Shown here piece by piece: positions 1 through 9,162 of a stretch of 25,154 nt of DNA; within the stretch, counting starts at the first letter, position 1, and each line of letters opens with the position of its first letter. A model generated the notes under the pieces. That model searched no databases and was not told the origin of the DNA. It saw only the letters and a list, made by a program, of their open reading frames with translations. The DNA comes from Ectocarpus siliculosus. Its lineage: Eukaryota; Sar; Phaeophyceae; Ectocarpales; Ectocarpaceae. The stretch lies in contig FN648758.1 in NCBI GenBank assembly GCA_000310025.1, forward strand, positions 26,892 to 52,045, written 5' to 3'. A program made the translations under genes and the position numbers.

Positions 1-740
1 CAAGGGGGGGGGGGGGGGGGCGTACTCATTTGTTGCTTGCCGTAGTCATTTGACCATTGACCACGCGTCCCTTTCGAGACGGAGCACCGTTCCTACACCT
101 ACTAGAGACACCACCAACATTTGGGAGCTCTTTACGTTTCTGCCACAAACTCCATAAAAATTTCTTGCACATCTTAGGGGGGGGGGATGTACGGGTGTGT
201 CCCTCCAATGTGAAGTGCGACGCTGTGTTTGCTGTGCGTTTGTTAACGGTATTCGGTGTTTGTCTCCTCGCTCCGTGTGTCTTGCTGTGCGGCGCTAAAG
301 GTCCCTCTTTGAGCGTTTCAAAAAGTGTCCGCGACTGTCCATCAATTCGCCGCATCGGCTCCCTTTCTCAGCTGTCAAGACAACGCATCACTTTGTCGCC
401 AAGAGCATGAGTTTGGCCCGCATATTTGGCCAAGTTCATCTGTATGTGCAGCAGAGTCATCTTGGGGCATTTGGATTTTTTTTCGCAGTACCGTCTGCCC
501 GGTGGGTGATTATTTCTATCTCCCCGTAGCTTTTCCCGCCGGGCGCTGCTGAGCAGAAATGCATGCGGTGTGAGGAATTCATGCACCGTGTCCGAGTTCA
601 GCCTGGGTATACTGCTGGCACGGTGCAGTAGGTCAACAGCAGTGTCTACGAAAAAATCCGGGATTAATCGGAGCCCACAGCTAAGCCCTAACTTCTAATG
701 CACGCAAAGGGGCGCTTAGGCAAACGGTTCAAGGCCCGCC
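1..740. other. Unassigned repeat-like region with poly-G tract
   Basis: No gene is supported here. A run of 17 G occupies 4-20, and a second G run lies near 177-187. Positions 22-66 are closely repeated at 22047-22092 in the same orientation, also directly after a G-rich run. The open frames on both strands overlap each other, lack recognisable domains and look like chance. The region may be the edge of a dispersed repeat. Confidence 0.5.
22..66 (+). repeat. Copy 1 of a poly-G-preceded dispersed repeat
   Basis: The segment begins GTACTCAT and contains TGCCGTAGTC and GACCATTGACC. The same words in the same order and spacing occur at 22047-22092. In both copies the segment follows a long run of G. 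Two copies 22 kb apart, each joined to poly-G, suggest the terminus of a repeat family; its class is unknown. Confidence 0.6.
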
Positions 741-876
741 TCAGGCATGAAAAGGTGGATTAAGGCACGATCTAAGACCCATGTTTATGGTCGCCAAATC
801 TTTGCGAAAATGTTTATATTTCCAAACATTTGCGGACAAAGATTTTGTTTCACTGTTTATGGGAGAAAATCTTCGC

Positions 877-956
877 CAAAATATTCTCAAACATTTTGAA
901 ATGGGGCAAAAGTCGCTCGTTTGACAAAATATTCTCAAACATTTTAAAATGGGGCA
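877..956. repeat. 48-bp-period direct repeat inside the fold-back element
   Basis: A 32-bp segment starting CAAAATATTCTCAAACATTTT occurs at 877 and again at 925 with one mismatch, followed in both by ATGGGGCA. It lies just inside the left outer arm and has no matching pair at the same place in the right arm, so it probably arose after the inverted structure formed. Confidence 0.65.
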
Positions 957-1203
957 GGTCGCGAAAATGTTTCCCAAGAGCGGCGAGATTAGTAGCCGAC
1001 TGCCCCTTCCGTCCTAAACACCAACCACTGCGCGGCGCACACTCAACGTAGCAAGCTCATAGAGGGATCCGGACAACCCTAGAGTCACCGTGTCAATGTT
1101 TTGCCGGCTGATACATGGCGGGAGCTCGTCAAGCGTGCACAAAAAAACAAACAGACAGGGGTGGTTTGGAGGGCACGGACAAAGCGTGGTTTGTGTCTCC
1201 GAA

Positions 1204-1335
1204 CGGCAAAAAGTTGGCTGCTTGAGAGGAGAGGTGAGCACAAAACTATCCAGCTCTCGTCCTCTAGACCATCGATTCATGTTTTGTTTTCTTGGGTGTC
1301 TTCTCCATCAACGGCTCTCATCCGGGTGTGCGTGG
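1204..1335 (+). repeat. Inner left arm of the fold-back element
   Basis: This segment matches the reverse complement of about 1528-1660. Shared landmarks are CGGCAAAAAG at the outer end, CTCTAGACCATCGATTCATG in the middle and CTCATCCGG at the inner end. Differences are scattered single bases. Confidence 0.7.
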
Positions 1336-1527
1336 TTCAGCAGTGGACGTGCTCAACAGGCAGGGAGGCGCGTCGCTGTGAACTCGATGTGTTGAAAAAG
1401 TCTTTTTTGGGACGGAGGAACAAGCCCTCTATATTCAAGTGAAAAAATAGACCGAAAAAACGTGGTGTCCACAACTTTGCGCGCACAACGATATGCCCCC
1501 CTGGCGACTCAGTACGGCCGCTGCTAA

Positions 1528-1660
1528 CCCACGCGCAACCGGATGAGAGTCGTTGATGGAGAAGACACCCAAGAAGACAAAACATGAATCGATGGTCTAG
1601 AGGACGAGAGCTGGATAGCTTTGTACTCACATGTCCTCTCAAGCGGCCGACTTTTTGCCG
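1528..1660 (-). repeat. Inner right arm of the fold-back element
   Basis: Inverted partner of 1204-1335. The arms differ at scattered positions, so the hairpin is old enough to have drifted or was not formed by simple recent inversion. Confidence 0.7.
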
Positions 1661-2049
1661 TTGGGAAGCGCTGACGCACGTTTTGGTCTCTTTTTGACAC
1701 CGAGAACATTTTTTCTCGCACGCCCGGAGCGCTATCGCCACATATTGGCGGGCACAGCATCAGCTAAGTGCATCAAGGGTTGTGGGAAGCCCTTTGCGAG
1801 CTCGTTACATTCAGTTTCCATGACGCATTTGTGGTTTGTCTGTCACAAATCGTTTGATAGCAGTAGACCACGATTCCCGCCGCACGTGCGATGCATTTCG
1901 AGAAAACCACACGATGAAGATTTTTTTGCCCATAAAAACGGTACTCAAATGTTCCTCTGGCAGATATTCGCGCGCAAATGTTTGACAACATTTGTAGATT
2001 TTTTTCAAAGATTTGGCGACCATAAACATGGGTCTAAGGCACATTTCTT

Positions 2050-2809
2050 CAATGAAAAGGGGGTCCGCACCAGAGATTTCCATGTACTACGTCTCTGACG
2101 GCACCCCTAAATCGACCCGCACGACCGCACGACCCCACCTGCCCAGGGACACGAGTTGGCGTTGGTGTAGCCGGGGCTTGTTCGTGGAAATAAGGCATCT
2201 CAGGAACAAAAACGCCGTCTCAGGCAACCCCTCAGGCACAAAACACCGTCTCAGGCAACCCTGTCTCAAGAAGGGGCTCTAAGGCAAAAAGTAAGGCATG
2301 CCTTAGAAGTCAGGGTTTACCCACAGCGCAGCGGAACCTCGTTTTTTTGTGATTCTCGCCGCATTGATCCCGACACGTAACATTTTTCCGAACCTTTTTT
2401 TGAAGTTCTATCGCCCTTCCTCTTTCCTCTCACACCTTCCCCCGTCCTCCTCTCTCTCTCTCTCGCAGGCAGCACGGACATCGGACTCACGGTAACAGGA
2501 AGCAACAGCAGCAGAAGGTAAGCCTATGTAGAGCTATAGGGGGCGAGGCGTGTAGTTTTGTCTCTGTCTACGTGCGGTCATGCGCGTGTTTTTTTGACGC
2601 GTCAGCGGCCGGTGGCGTACCATCGCGCGCATTTCCAAACTTGTCTGGCGACCGCGTGCCCGCGATACATCCCCACGGCACGAGAAACCGCCCGCTTTCG
2701 CCTCCCATGGGCCTCGTGTGACTCTGTGTGCGCTCGTTTTTATTTTCAGGGCGTCGCTGTGATGTTGCGTTGATCGCCCCTCCCACGCACAACAGCAACC
2801 GCCACAAAT
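2050..2809. other. Non-coding flank with short AGGCA-type repeats and a CT microsatellite
   Basis: No gene is supported. A 16-bp word CCGTCTCAGGCAACCC occurs at 2215 and 2246. A 14-bp perfect palindrome TAAGGCATGCCTTA lies at 2292-2305. A CT dinucleotide run lies near 2448-2464. The AGGCA words also appear at 700-770 to the left of the fold-back element, so they may belong to a larger repeat enclosing it. None of the open frames shows the N-terminal motifs expected for the endonuclease that follows. Confidence 0.45.
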
Positions 2810-3175
2810 TTGAATTTTTTGGCGGGTTTGAATTTTTTTAATCTTTATATGAGTGCACTAATGGCCATGAGGTTTCTGTTGGCAGGCCACCGTGGAGCGG
2901 TCAACTTCGTAGCCGCGTATGCTCCAACCAAACCTTCAACCGCCGACAGCAAGCGCGTGTTGTGGGGAAAAATTGACAGTCTCGTGCGGAGGATCCCTTC
3001 CAAAGAATGTGTGTATGTCCTATTGGACGCCAACGCGCGGACGGGAGATAGGTTGGACGGAGGGGACGGAAGGGTAATAGGAATGTACGGGCGTGATGAG
3101 CTCAACGACAATGGCATGCTACTGTTGTATTTCGCAACGGAAAACAGGCTAGCTCTCACGAACACGTTCTTCTAG
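2810..3175 (+). pseudogene. LINE endonuclease domain fragment, ended by in-frame TAG
   Basis: This piece carries the middle of an AP-type (EEP family) endonuclease: VNFVAAYAPT near the start of the similarity and the LLDANARTGD block around 3020-3055, typical of the D-x-N catalytic strand. It stops at TAG 3173-3175. The same frame continues immediately after the stop with [11 protein letters not shown] and then the RLDYIL and SDHNMV blocks of the same domain, so the stop interrupts one domain rather than separating two proteins. The N-terminal third of the domain is absent. Confidence 0.75.
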
Positions 3176-3211
3176 ACACGCAAGGGCGGAATATGGCACA
3201 CATACAACGGT

Positions 3212-5959
3212 GTGTCGGGAAACGATTGCAAGCGCCTTGACTACATCCTGACAAGGCAGGCACATCACGGCCGAGTATCTAACGTGGTTGTCACCCCCCA
3301 GCCGGTTCGCCCAGTCAAAGCAGACTCAGACCACAACATGGTAGTAGCCACCGTCAACCTCGGTGGCAGGCTTGCCCGCAACCGTGCAGTCCGGACTAAA
3401 CCGAAACAGCAGCAATTCAACCGACGGGAATTGCAGTTCGAAGCAGCACGAGGTGCGGTGACTAATCGGTTCCTCCTCAACCTCGACACACGACTGGACG
3501 AACGAACAACCACCGCCGCGGAATTGGCGGCCGACTTTACCAATGCTCTCCTCGAAGCAGCGCGGACGACCCTAGGGGAGGAACCGCGGAGACGCCGCAC
3601 GCAGGGGTGGTGTGAGACCCCAGAGACGAGAGCAGTGCTGGAGGAGGCCCTCACCACACGGCGGGAAGCGCGCCGGGCGATGAGGGGCAACTGGAACTCA
3701 GCAACGTGGAGAACTCTCAAAGCAGCGTGTAAGGGAGTGGCTACAGCAGTCGAAACGGGCATTTATGCCCACCTGGACGGATATGTGACTGAACTCGAAG
3801 CAATCTACAAAGATCGCGACATGAGAGGACTGTACCAACACCTCAAGAGATCAGTGGGCCTCAGCGGGAGACAAGCGGGGGGACAGCAGTTCGTCGCGGA
3901 TGAGAACGGCGTGTTGCTCCGGAACAGGGACGACATCCTCCAACGGTGGGCGAGATTCTTCAGCACCCTACTCAACACCAACCCCCCCACCCTGAACCCA
4001 GACATCATCGAACGAGTGACGCAGCGGCCAGCGACACGTGACAGTCAACGGTTGGGAGAGGTGCCAGACCTCGAGGAGGTGGCACGGGCAGCGAAAGGCC
4101 TCAAGAACTGGAAGGCACCCGGCCATGACTACCTCCCTGCCGAGTTGCTCAAGATCGATGACGACGAACCGGTTGTCCTGAAACACCTCCATACCATCCT
4201 CGTCAAGGTGTGGAACGGAGGAGATATCCCCCAAGAGTGGAAGGACGCAACCATCAATGTGCTGTACAAGAAGGGTGACCGGTCCAACTGTAACAACTAC
4301 AGGGGGATTTCGCTACTATCTCACGTAGGCAAGGTTCCCATCAAGATCATCACCAACCGTCTAAGCGCCTTCTGCGAAGCCAACAACATCCTCCCGGAGG
4401 AACAGTGCGGATTTCGACCCGGGCGATCCACCGTCGACATGCTGTTTGTCGTGCGTCGCCTCCAGCAGCTGGGGCGGAGAAAGAGAATACCGCTCTACAT
4501 GTGCTTCGTCGACTTGAAGAAGGCGTATGATTCGGTGGACCGAGAGATGCTATGGAAGGTGCTGGCCAGGGCCGGGATTCCCGCGAAGCTAATCAAAGTC
4601 ATCCGCCAATTCCACGATGGAATGCGGGCCCGGGTGCGCATGGACGACGGAGAACTATCGGACTGGTTCTTCGTCACACAGGGTGTGCGACAAGGATGTG
4701 TGCTATCCCCACTGCTGTTCAACATCTTCTTCGCCGAGGTCCTCGAGGTCGTCGTTATCCGATTCAGCGAGGATGATGTTGTTCTGCGGATTTTGGTGTG
4801 CTTGGAGGAGGGGAAGACGGAAGCGGGGGGGGGGGAGGAGACACCCCTTGACCGAGTACGGAGGGCAGTATGGGGGATGCTGTATGCCGATGATGCCGGC
4901 GTCGTATCAAGGTCTGCAGAAGGACTGGCGAGAATGATGACCATCATCGTTGAGGTGTTCGGAGAGTTCGGGCTAACGGTGTCGGAGAAGAAGACGGAGA
5001 CGCTCCTGATGCGCGCTAAGGACAAGCCGACTGCAACATCACAGCCCCCCCCGCCTCCTCCACCACTGACTATCGAAGCCGCGGGACAGAAATACGCCCA
5101 GACGACCGAGTTCACCGAGTTCCGGTACCTCGGTGGCCTCGTCAACGAACATGGCGACCTCACCCGGGAGATCAGCTACAGGAGCAGAGGAGCGTGGGCG
5201 TGCCTCAGGCGATATGGCCAGGAGCTCTTCGACAGACCGAAAGCGCCATTCCGACTCAAGATCCGCCTCCTCCAGGCGGAGGCGATGGAGGCACTGCTGT
5301 ACGGCTGCATGACATGGTCACCACTCAGCGGCCACTATCAGACGCTGCGGTCGACACACCACCGACTGCTCCTTCGAGTTATCGGGTACAAGCGCAAGCA
5401 AGACACCTACCGGCAGCTCTCGTACGCCCAGACGCTGAAGAGGGTCGAATGCCAGAGCGTTGAAGCCACGATCCGACAACGACGCCTACTGTTCGCGGGA
5501 GCACTGGCAAGGCAGCCGGACGGGCGACTCCCGAAACGACTGATGCTCGGCGAGCTGGCGGGGGGGGAGAAGCCACGTAGGGGGGGACAGGAACAGAACT
5601 GGCCGAAGTGTGTGCTCGACGACCTGAAGGCATTCGGGGCCGACCACGGATCTACGAAAACCGACCCAAGTTGTCTCGGAATTCCCGTACCGAAAGACAC
5701 GGCACCGAAGTTTAGGTGGACGGAAGCCGCGAAGGTGGAGGGGGGAGTACCCTGGCATGCGGCGGTGCTGCAGGGAGCTGAGAGGTTCATGACCTCCTGG
5801 CACGAGAAGGAAGAAGAGGACAGCCGACAACGAGCGCTCAAACGAAACCACAAGCCAACAACCAATGGGGCGGGAGGGGGGCAGGAGACGGACGAGACGG
5901 CGAGGGAAGAAAGCAAACGAGAAGAGACGGACCGAGTGGCACGACACGTGCCGGAATGA
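3212..5959 (+). CDS. LINE ORF2: endonuclease C-terminus plus reverse transcriptase
   Basis: The 915-residue open frame begins inside the endonuclease domain; residues around 25-50 hold RLDYILT and the catalytic SDHNMV. The reverse transcriptase follows. Recognisable blocks are [16 protein letters not shown] (about 300), [12 protein letters not shown], motif [10 protein letters not shown] with D434, [15 protein letters not shown], and the catalytic YADD at 558-561. After RT come FRYLGGLV and a C-terminal region containing [19 protein letters not shown], as seen at the end of many LINE ORF2 proteins. The product would nick target DNA and copy its RNA there. The RT half has no frameshift, so the copy may be fairly young, but the truncation and upstream TAG make it inactive on its own. 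The ATG at 3212 is only the first in the frame and not a natural start. A poly-proline stretch at about 612-618 sits between RT and the C-terminal region. Confidence 0.9.
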   Translation: MSGNDCKRLDYILTRQAHHGRVSNVVVTPQPVRPVKADSDHNMVVATVNLGGRLARNRAVRTKPKQQQFNRRELQFEAARGAVTNRFLLNLDTRLDERTTTAAELAADFTNALLEAARTTLGEEPRRRRTQGWCETPETRAVLEEALTTRREARRAMRGNWNSATWRTLKAACKGVATAVETGIYAHLDGYVTELEAIYKDRDMRGLYQHLKRSVGLSGRQAGGQQFVADENGVLLRNRDDILQRWARFFSTLLNTNPPTLNPDIIERVTQRPATRDSQRLGEVPDLEEVARAAKGLKNWKAPGHDYLPAELLKIDDDEPVVLKHLHTILVKVWNGGDIPQEWKDATINVLYKKGDRSNCNNYRGISLLSHVGKVPIKIITNRLSAFCEANNILPEEQCGFRPGRSTVDMLFVVRRLQQLGRRKRIPLYMCFVDLKKAYDSVDREMLWKVLARAGIPAKLIKVIRQFHDGMRARVRMDDGELSDWFFVTQGVRQGCVLSPLLFNIFFAEVLEVVVIRFSEDDVVLRILVCLEEGKTEAGGGEETPLDRVRRAVWGMLYADDAGVVSRSAEGLARMMTIIVEVFGEFGLTVSEKKTETLLMRAKDKPTATSQPPPPPPPLTIEAAGQKYAQTTEFTEFRYLGGLVNEHGDLTREISYRSRGAWACLRRYGQELFDRPKAPFRLKIRLLQAEAMEALLYGCMTWSPLSGHYQTLRSTHHRLLLRVIGYKRKQDTYRQLSYAQTLKRVECQSVEATIRQRRLLFAGALARQPDGRLPKRLMLGELAGGEKPRRGGQEQNWPKCVLDDLKAFGADHGSTKTDPSCLGIPVPKDTAPKFRWTEAAKVEGGVPWHAAVLQGAERFMTSWHEKEEEDSRQRALKRNHKPTTNGAGGGQETDETAREESKREETDRVARHVPE

Positions 5960-6420
5960 ATTTCTATGCGCCAATTCCCCCCCCCCCAACGCTGCACCAT
6001 TGCACCAACCCCCCAGTAGTAGTGATTTCCTACCATTACAATGTATCGCTGGTTGGTGGCCATGTTTGCGTGTTTGCTTGTTCGTTAGTGGTCTCTCCAC
6101 CGTGTGCCTTGTTCTGCCTCATACTTCCTGTTATTTTCGGCCTGGTCCCTCTTTGTCCTCGCCCTTTTTCATTTTATGTTCATTTATTTTCTCTTCTCCT
6201 TACGGTTTCCATTTTTATTTTTTATTTTTTTTCCTTTTTCTCCTTTTTTTTCTCTTTTTGTTCTTTCTCTCTTTTTTTCTCTCTTTTTCTGTGCCAGATG
6301 GCCTTGTCTCTGCTCGCGTTGTGAAGTACCAAGATTGAACCAAGGGGGTGTACCTCTTTCTCTCCGGCCCATGATAGATAGTGACTGCTAGTCTCAGTTG
6401 ATACCTCGCATAGCGCGAAG
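5960..6420 (+). other. 3' untranslated part of the LINE, pyrimidine-rich
   Basis: After the TGA at 5957-5959 comes C-rich sequence and then about 130 bases that are almost all T and C (about 6165-6295). No open frame here has domain content; the hydrophobic or charged peptides translated from it reflect the T/C tract. No clear poly(A) or tandem tail was found marking the LINE's end. Confidence 0.5.
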
Positions 6421-7219
6421 AGGGAGTGGAGGATTCCAGAATATCTGTCGTTGATTTCTATTGACTTGCGGACCCCTCGGGGCCAGTATATTTGAGTGTA
6501 CCTTTTTAGGGTAAGTTAACCTGTGACCACGGGAATCGACCGCGTCGAGTGTCGGATCAGTACGGACATACGAAGGTAGAGATCGGAACGGTTTTTAATG
6601 TGAAGACAACAACAACGACAACAACAACCCGCCCCCGCACGATATACGAACTTTGCTGTGGTGCACCTGGCACACACACCCCTACCGGCCACTAAAATCA
6701 CGGGGGAGGGTCGGAGGTGCAGATAGACGAAAGAATGGTTGAAATCGGATCATTCGTTGAAAAGTTTTCGCGAAGACACTGTTTTACAGCAGTCTTATGT
6801 ATTGAATGTGTAGACGTTTTGCTACATTTTTCGCCCCCATGTTGGAGTTTAATCACGAAACTCGACGTGCACGTGCGTTGATGTATGTGCGCCCATCGAC
6901 GCAAAAATGGCGGTCAAATACAACGTGTGTGGCGCTCTGTGCCCACCGTTCTGTGTCAAATCGTACCCACGGGGCCCCTTTTTCCACTGTTTGCGGTCGC
7001 ATTCGCCCCAGTAGTCACTGTTGGCTCCCAAGATCGGCACACATGTGTGTTGTGGCCATGTCTACCCACCTCCCAGCACCGCCGTGCATTCCCCGCCATC
7101 GTGCGTGCGTCATTACCCCACCCCCTCCCCCGTCTTTTCGCATATTTGAGCTAACCTGCTGCAGGTGTCGCACGAGACGCAAACGACCAACGCGAGAAGT
7201 TCCGGGAGCATATTACACA

Positions 7220-7366
7220 CAGCTTACAGGGGACGTTGATTTGGGTCGTGTTTTGGGCACTTTTTTGTACCAGTTGATACACCCTCAAGATTCCTGTGTG
7301 CAGTGTATTAGAGCCAGCTTACAGGGGTGTTGATTTGGGCCGTGTTTTGGGTCATTTTTTTACCCA
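7220..7366. repeat. Pair of ~50-bp direct repeats, 95-bp period
   Basis: CAGCTTACAGGGG followed by TTGATTTGGG, a CGTGTTTTGGG word and a T-run occurs at 7220-7270 and again at 7315-7366 with a few substitutions and a small indel. About 45 bp of unrelated sequence separates the copies. Confidence 0.7.
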
Positions 7367-8364
7367 AGACAATATATAGGATTTGGCCTGAATTGATTCG
7401 GGTTCGATTCGGGTCATAGTTTCTTCAAGTAGTCGGGTCGAATGATGACCGGAACGGGGAGGTCGCGAATCCGTTTATACAGTTGGTATGCATGTCCGTC
7501 TGCGCCACGGTCCGCTGGCGTGCTGTAGAATGAAACGTTTACCCGTCGGATCCATCCGTGCATCCGTCCACCCCTCCACTTCTTCGGTTGTTTCTGAGGG
7601 CATGTTGTTTGAGACCTGGCATGTCTTCAGAGCACACTCGCTTGCTAAATGGCCACACACCACACACCCACACACGTACAGTACATATGTAGTTTGGGCT
7701 TGCTTGCCGTGACGTGGAGACCATGGTGGTGGTGGTGCACGGTGGAATGAAAGATCGCCCCGGATCGCGGATGAACGCGGATGAATATTTACCCGCCGTC
7801 GTCGGATCATGGATCGTGGGTCGTGCCGAACTTCGTTCATGCTGTCGACATAGACTCCAGACTACTGCCGTGGGACCGTTACAAGCACGGCCATGTCTTC
7901 AATGCACACCCTGACCAATTGGCATGAACACGTGTCCTGCGGCAAGGTGGATATAGGATATATGGTATTGTCACGCTTCCGTTTTAGGTGGTGTGGTGTG
8001 GTCGGGGGGTGGGGGGCCATACCCCCCCGGGTGTTTTTTGTTTGAGCTTGGGAAAAGAATGAGAGACAGCCACTGCTGCAAGACTGAGGCAACGTGTAGG
8101 CACAAATCGATCGAGATCGGAGCAATTTGGTGTCGGCAGCACCTGCTGCATGCTCGCTCGTGTTTCGTGCTTGAGAGTGCCGGTCATCGACACAGCCAAC
8201 CGTCAACAACGCAAAAGGCATTAATTATGCGGAAGGCTTCTAAAGTAGTGCAGGACGGCCGATGGGGTGATTTCTCGCGTCTCGGGCGTTCGGCTACGAA
8301 ATGTATGTGGTTCAGGCTTTCGGACTGAAAGTGATCATTCATTCACATTTGTCTTACCTTTCCT

Positions 8365-8469
8365 TGAGACCTCTAGAGACCTTATCGATCTCTTTGAGGA
8401 ACTCCGTGCAATTCAAAAAATGAAAATCCGTTCTGTGAGACCTCTAGAGACCGTCTCGGTCTCTTAGAG
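8365..8469. repeat. Two 34-bp direct repeats, each able to form a hairpin
   Basis: TGAGACCTCTAGAGACC starts at 8365 and at 8436. In the second copy GAGACC-GTCTC-GGTCTC is a perfect stem-loop, extended by flanking CTCTA and TAGAG. The first copy has a weaker stem (AGAGA...TCTCT) around TTATCGA. No coding or transposase sequence is attached. Confidence 0.6.
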
Positions 8470-9162
8470 AACGAGAGCGATTGCCCTGGCAATGTAGAGA
8501 GAGTGTTGACAGATCGCGCATGTTGGACGAAATTCATGGGTTGGAAAGGGACTTCATATGCTTTACGGACTGCGTCAGCGACGGGTATGAGATTTGTGGG
8601 TCCACCGTAGAGATAGAGACCTTTTATTTTTATTGAGGAGGGTTCAGTAGGAGATGGTTGTTGACTGCGCAAGAGATCGATCCAAAGGTGTGAATTACAC
8701 CGTGGCGAGCGGTCATTTTGGCCAGCCGGGGGCAGCGTTGGGCTCTCGGGCTGCAGCCGTTAGCGAGGCCGAGGGAGTCACGTTTCGGTAGAGCCTGGGG
8801 AATGTGCATGTTTCGTCCCGATTGCCCTAGGCTCGCGGTTAGTTTCATAGGCCGTACCTAATCTATTGGCAACCATTCCGCTGCCCTCGGATCTCGAAAG
8901 GAAGGGAGACAAGGGAGTGACTAAGTCATTCGGGATTGTGCACCTGACATCTGTTTCGTGTGTGTGTTTTTGGTTTGTTTCCTTATTTTTGTTTAGTGAC
9001 AACACTCGGTTTCTTTGACGCGAAAGGCCCCCTTTTCGATTCTTGCAACACGCTTGGTTGTTTATGTGGCGGTGGGACGCCCTGTTTCCTTGGTTTTGCC
9101 GCTTGGGCGAAGGAAAAAGGGAAATTGACCATCTTTGCACAACAGACAGGAACCAATACGTC

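Larger units (their letters stand above)
775..2035. mobile_element. Fold-back (large inverted-repeat) element
   Basis: The outer arms are a perfect 30-bp inverted repeat at 775-804 and 2006-2035, including TGTTTATGGTCGCC and its complement. Weaker matching continues inward over roughly 100 bp on each side. A second pair of arms, about 130 bp each and roughly 90% alike by eye, lies at about 1204-1335 and 1528-1660, separated by about 190 bp. No transposase-like frame is present, so this would be a non-autonomous fold-back or MITE-like element. The similar peptides read from opposite strands are explained by the inverted arms, not by a gene. No target-site duplication could be identified with confidence. 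Confidence 0.7.
2810..6290 (+). mobile_element. Non-LTR (LINE-type) retrotransposon, 5'-truncated
   Basis: The element encodes an endonuclease/exonuclease/phosphatase domain followed by a reverse transcriptase in one frame, the standard arrangement of LINE ORF2. No long terminal repeats, protease or integrase are seen. The 5' part is missing: recognisable endonuclease sequence starts near 2876 and upstream sequence shows no earlier endonuclease motifs. The 3' part after the stop at 5959 is non-coding, C-rich and then strongly T/C-rich (about 6170-6295). The exact 3' end and target-site duplication were not located, so the right boundary is approximate. The RT looks closest to the RTE/Jockey-like group, but clade assignment needs a tree. 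Confidence 0.85.
6421..9162. other. Gene-poor interval with short direct repeats and hairpins
   Basis: No exon chain or domain is supported on either strand. Contents seen: a TGTGAAGACAACAACAAC segment around 6598 resembling one near 22779; a 50-bp direct repeat at 7220 and 7315; a GATTCGGGTTC double near 7395-7420; TGG repeats near 7725; and a pair of hairpin-forming repeats at 8365 and 8436. The right end (8900-9162) would contain the 3' untranslated part of the minus-strand gene ending at 9163. Confidence 0.45.

Noticed and set aside
1014-1760. Similar peptides (SSSRPLDHRFMF) from opposite strands suggesting a duplicated gene
   Set aside because: Explained by the inverted arms of the fold-back element; no domain or splice structure.
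3212-5959. Retron or group II intron reverse transcriptase
   Set aside because: The AP-type endonuclease ahead of RT, the YADD block context and the LINE-type C-terminus identify a non-LTR retrotransposon; no intron RNA or maturase features.
4495-6100. Long minus-strand open frames opposite the LINE
   Set aside because: Antisense shadows of the high-GC reverse transcriptase ORF; Ser/Pro/Arg-biased and without motifs.
7395-7425. tRNA-like GGGTTCGATTCGGG
   Set aside because: Part of an 11-bp doublet; no acceptor stem, D-arm or anticodon arm can be drawn around it.
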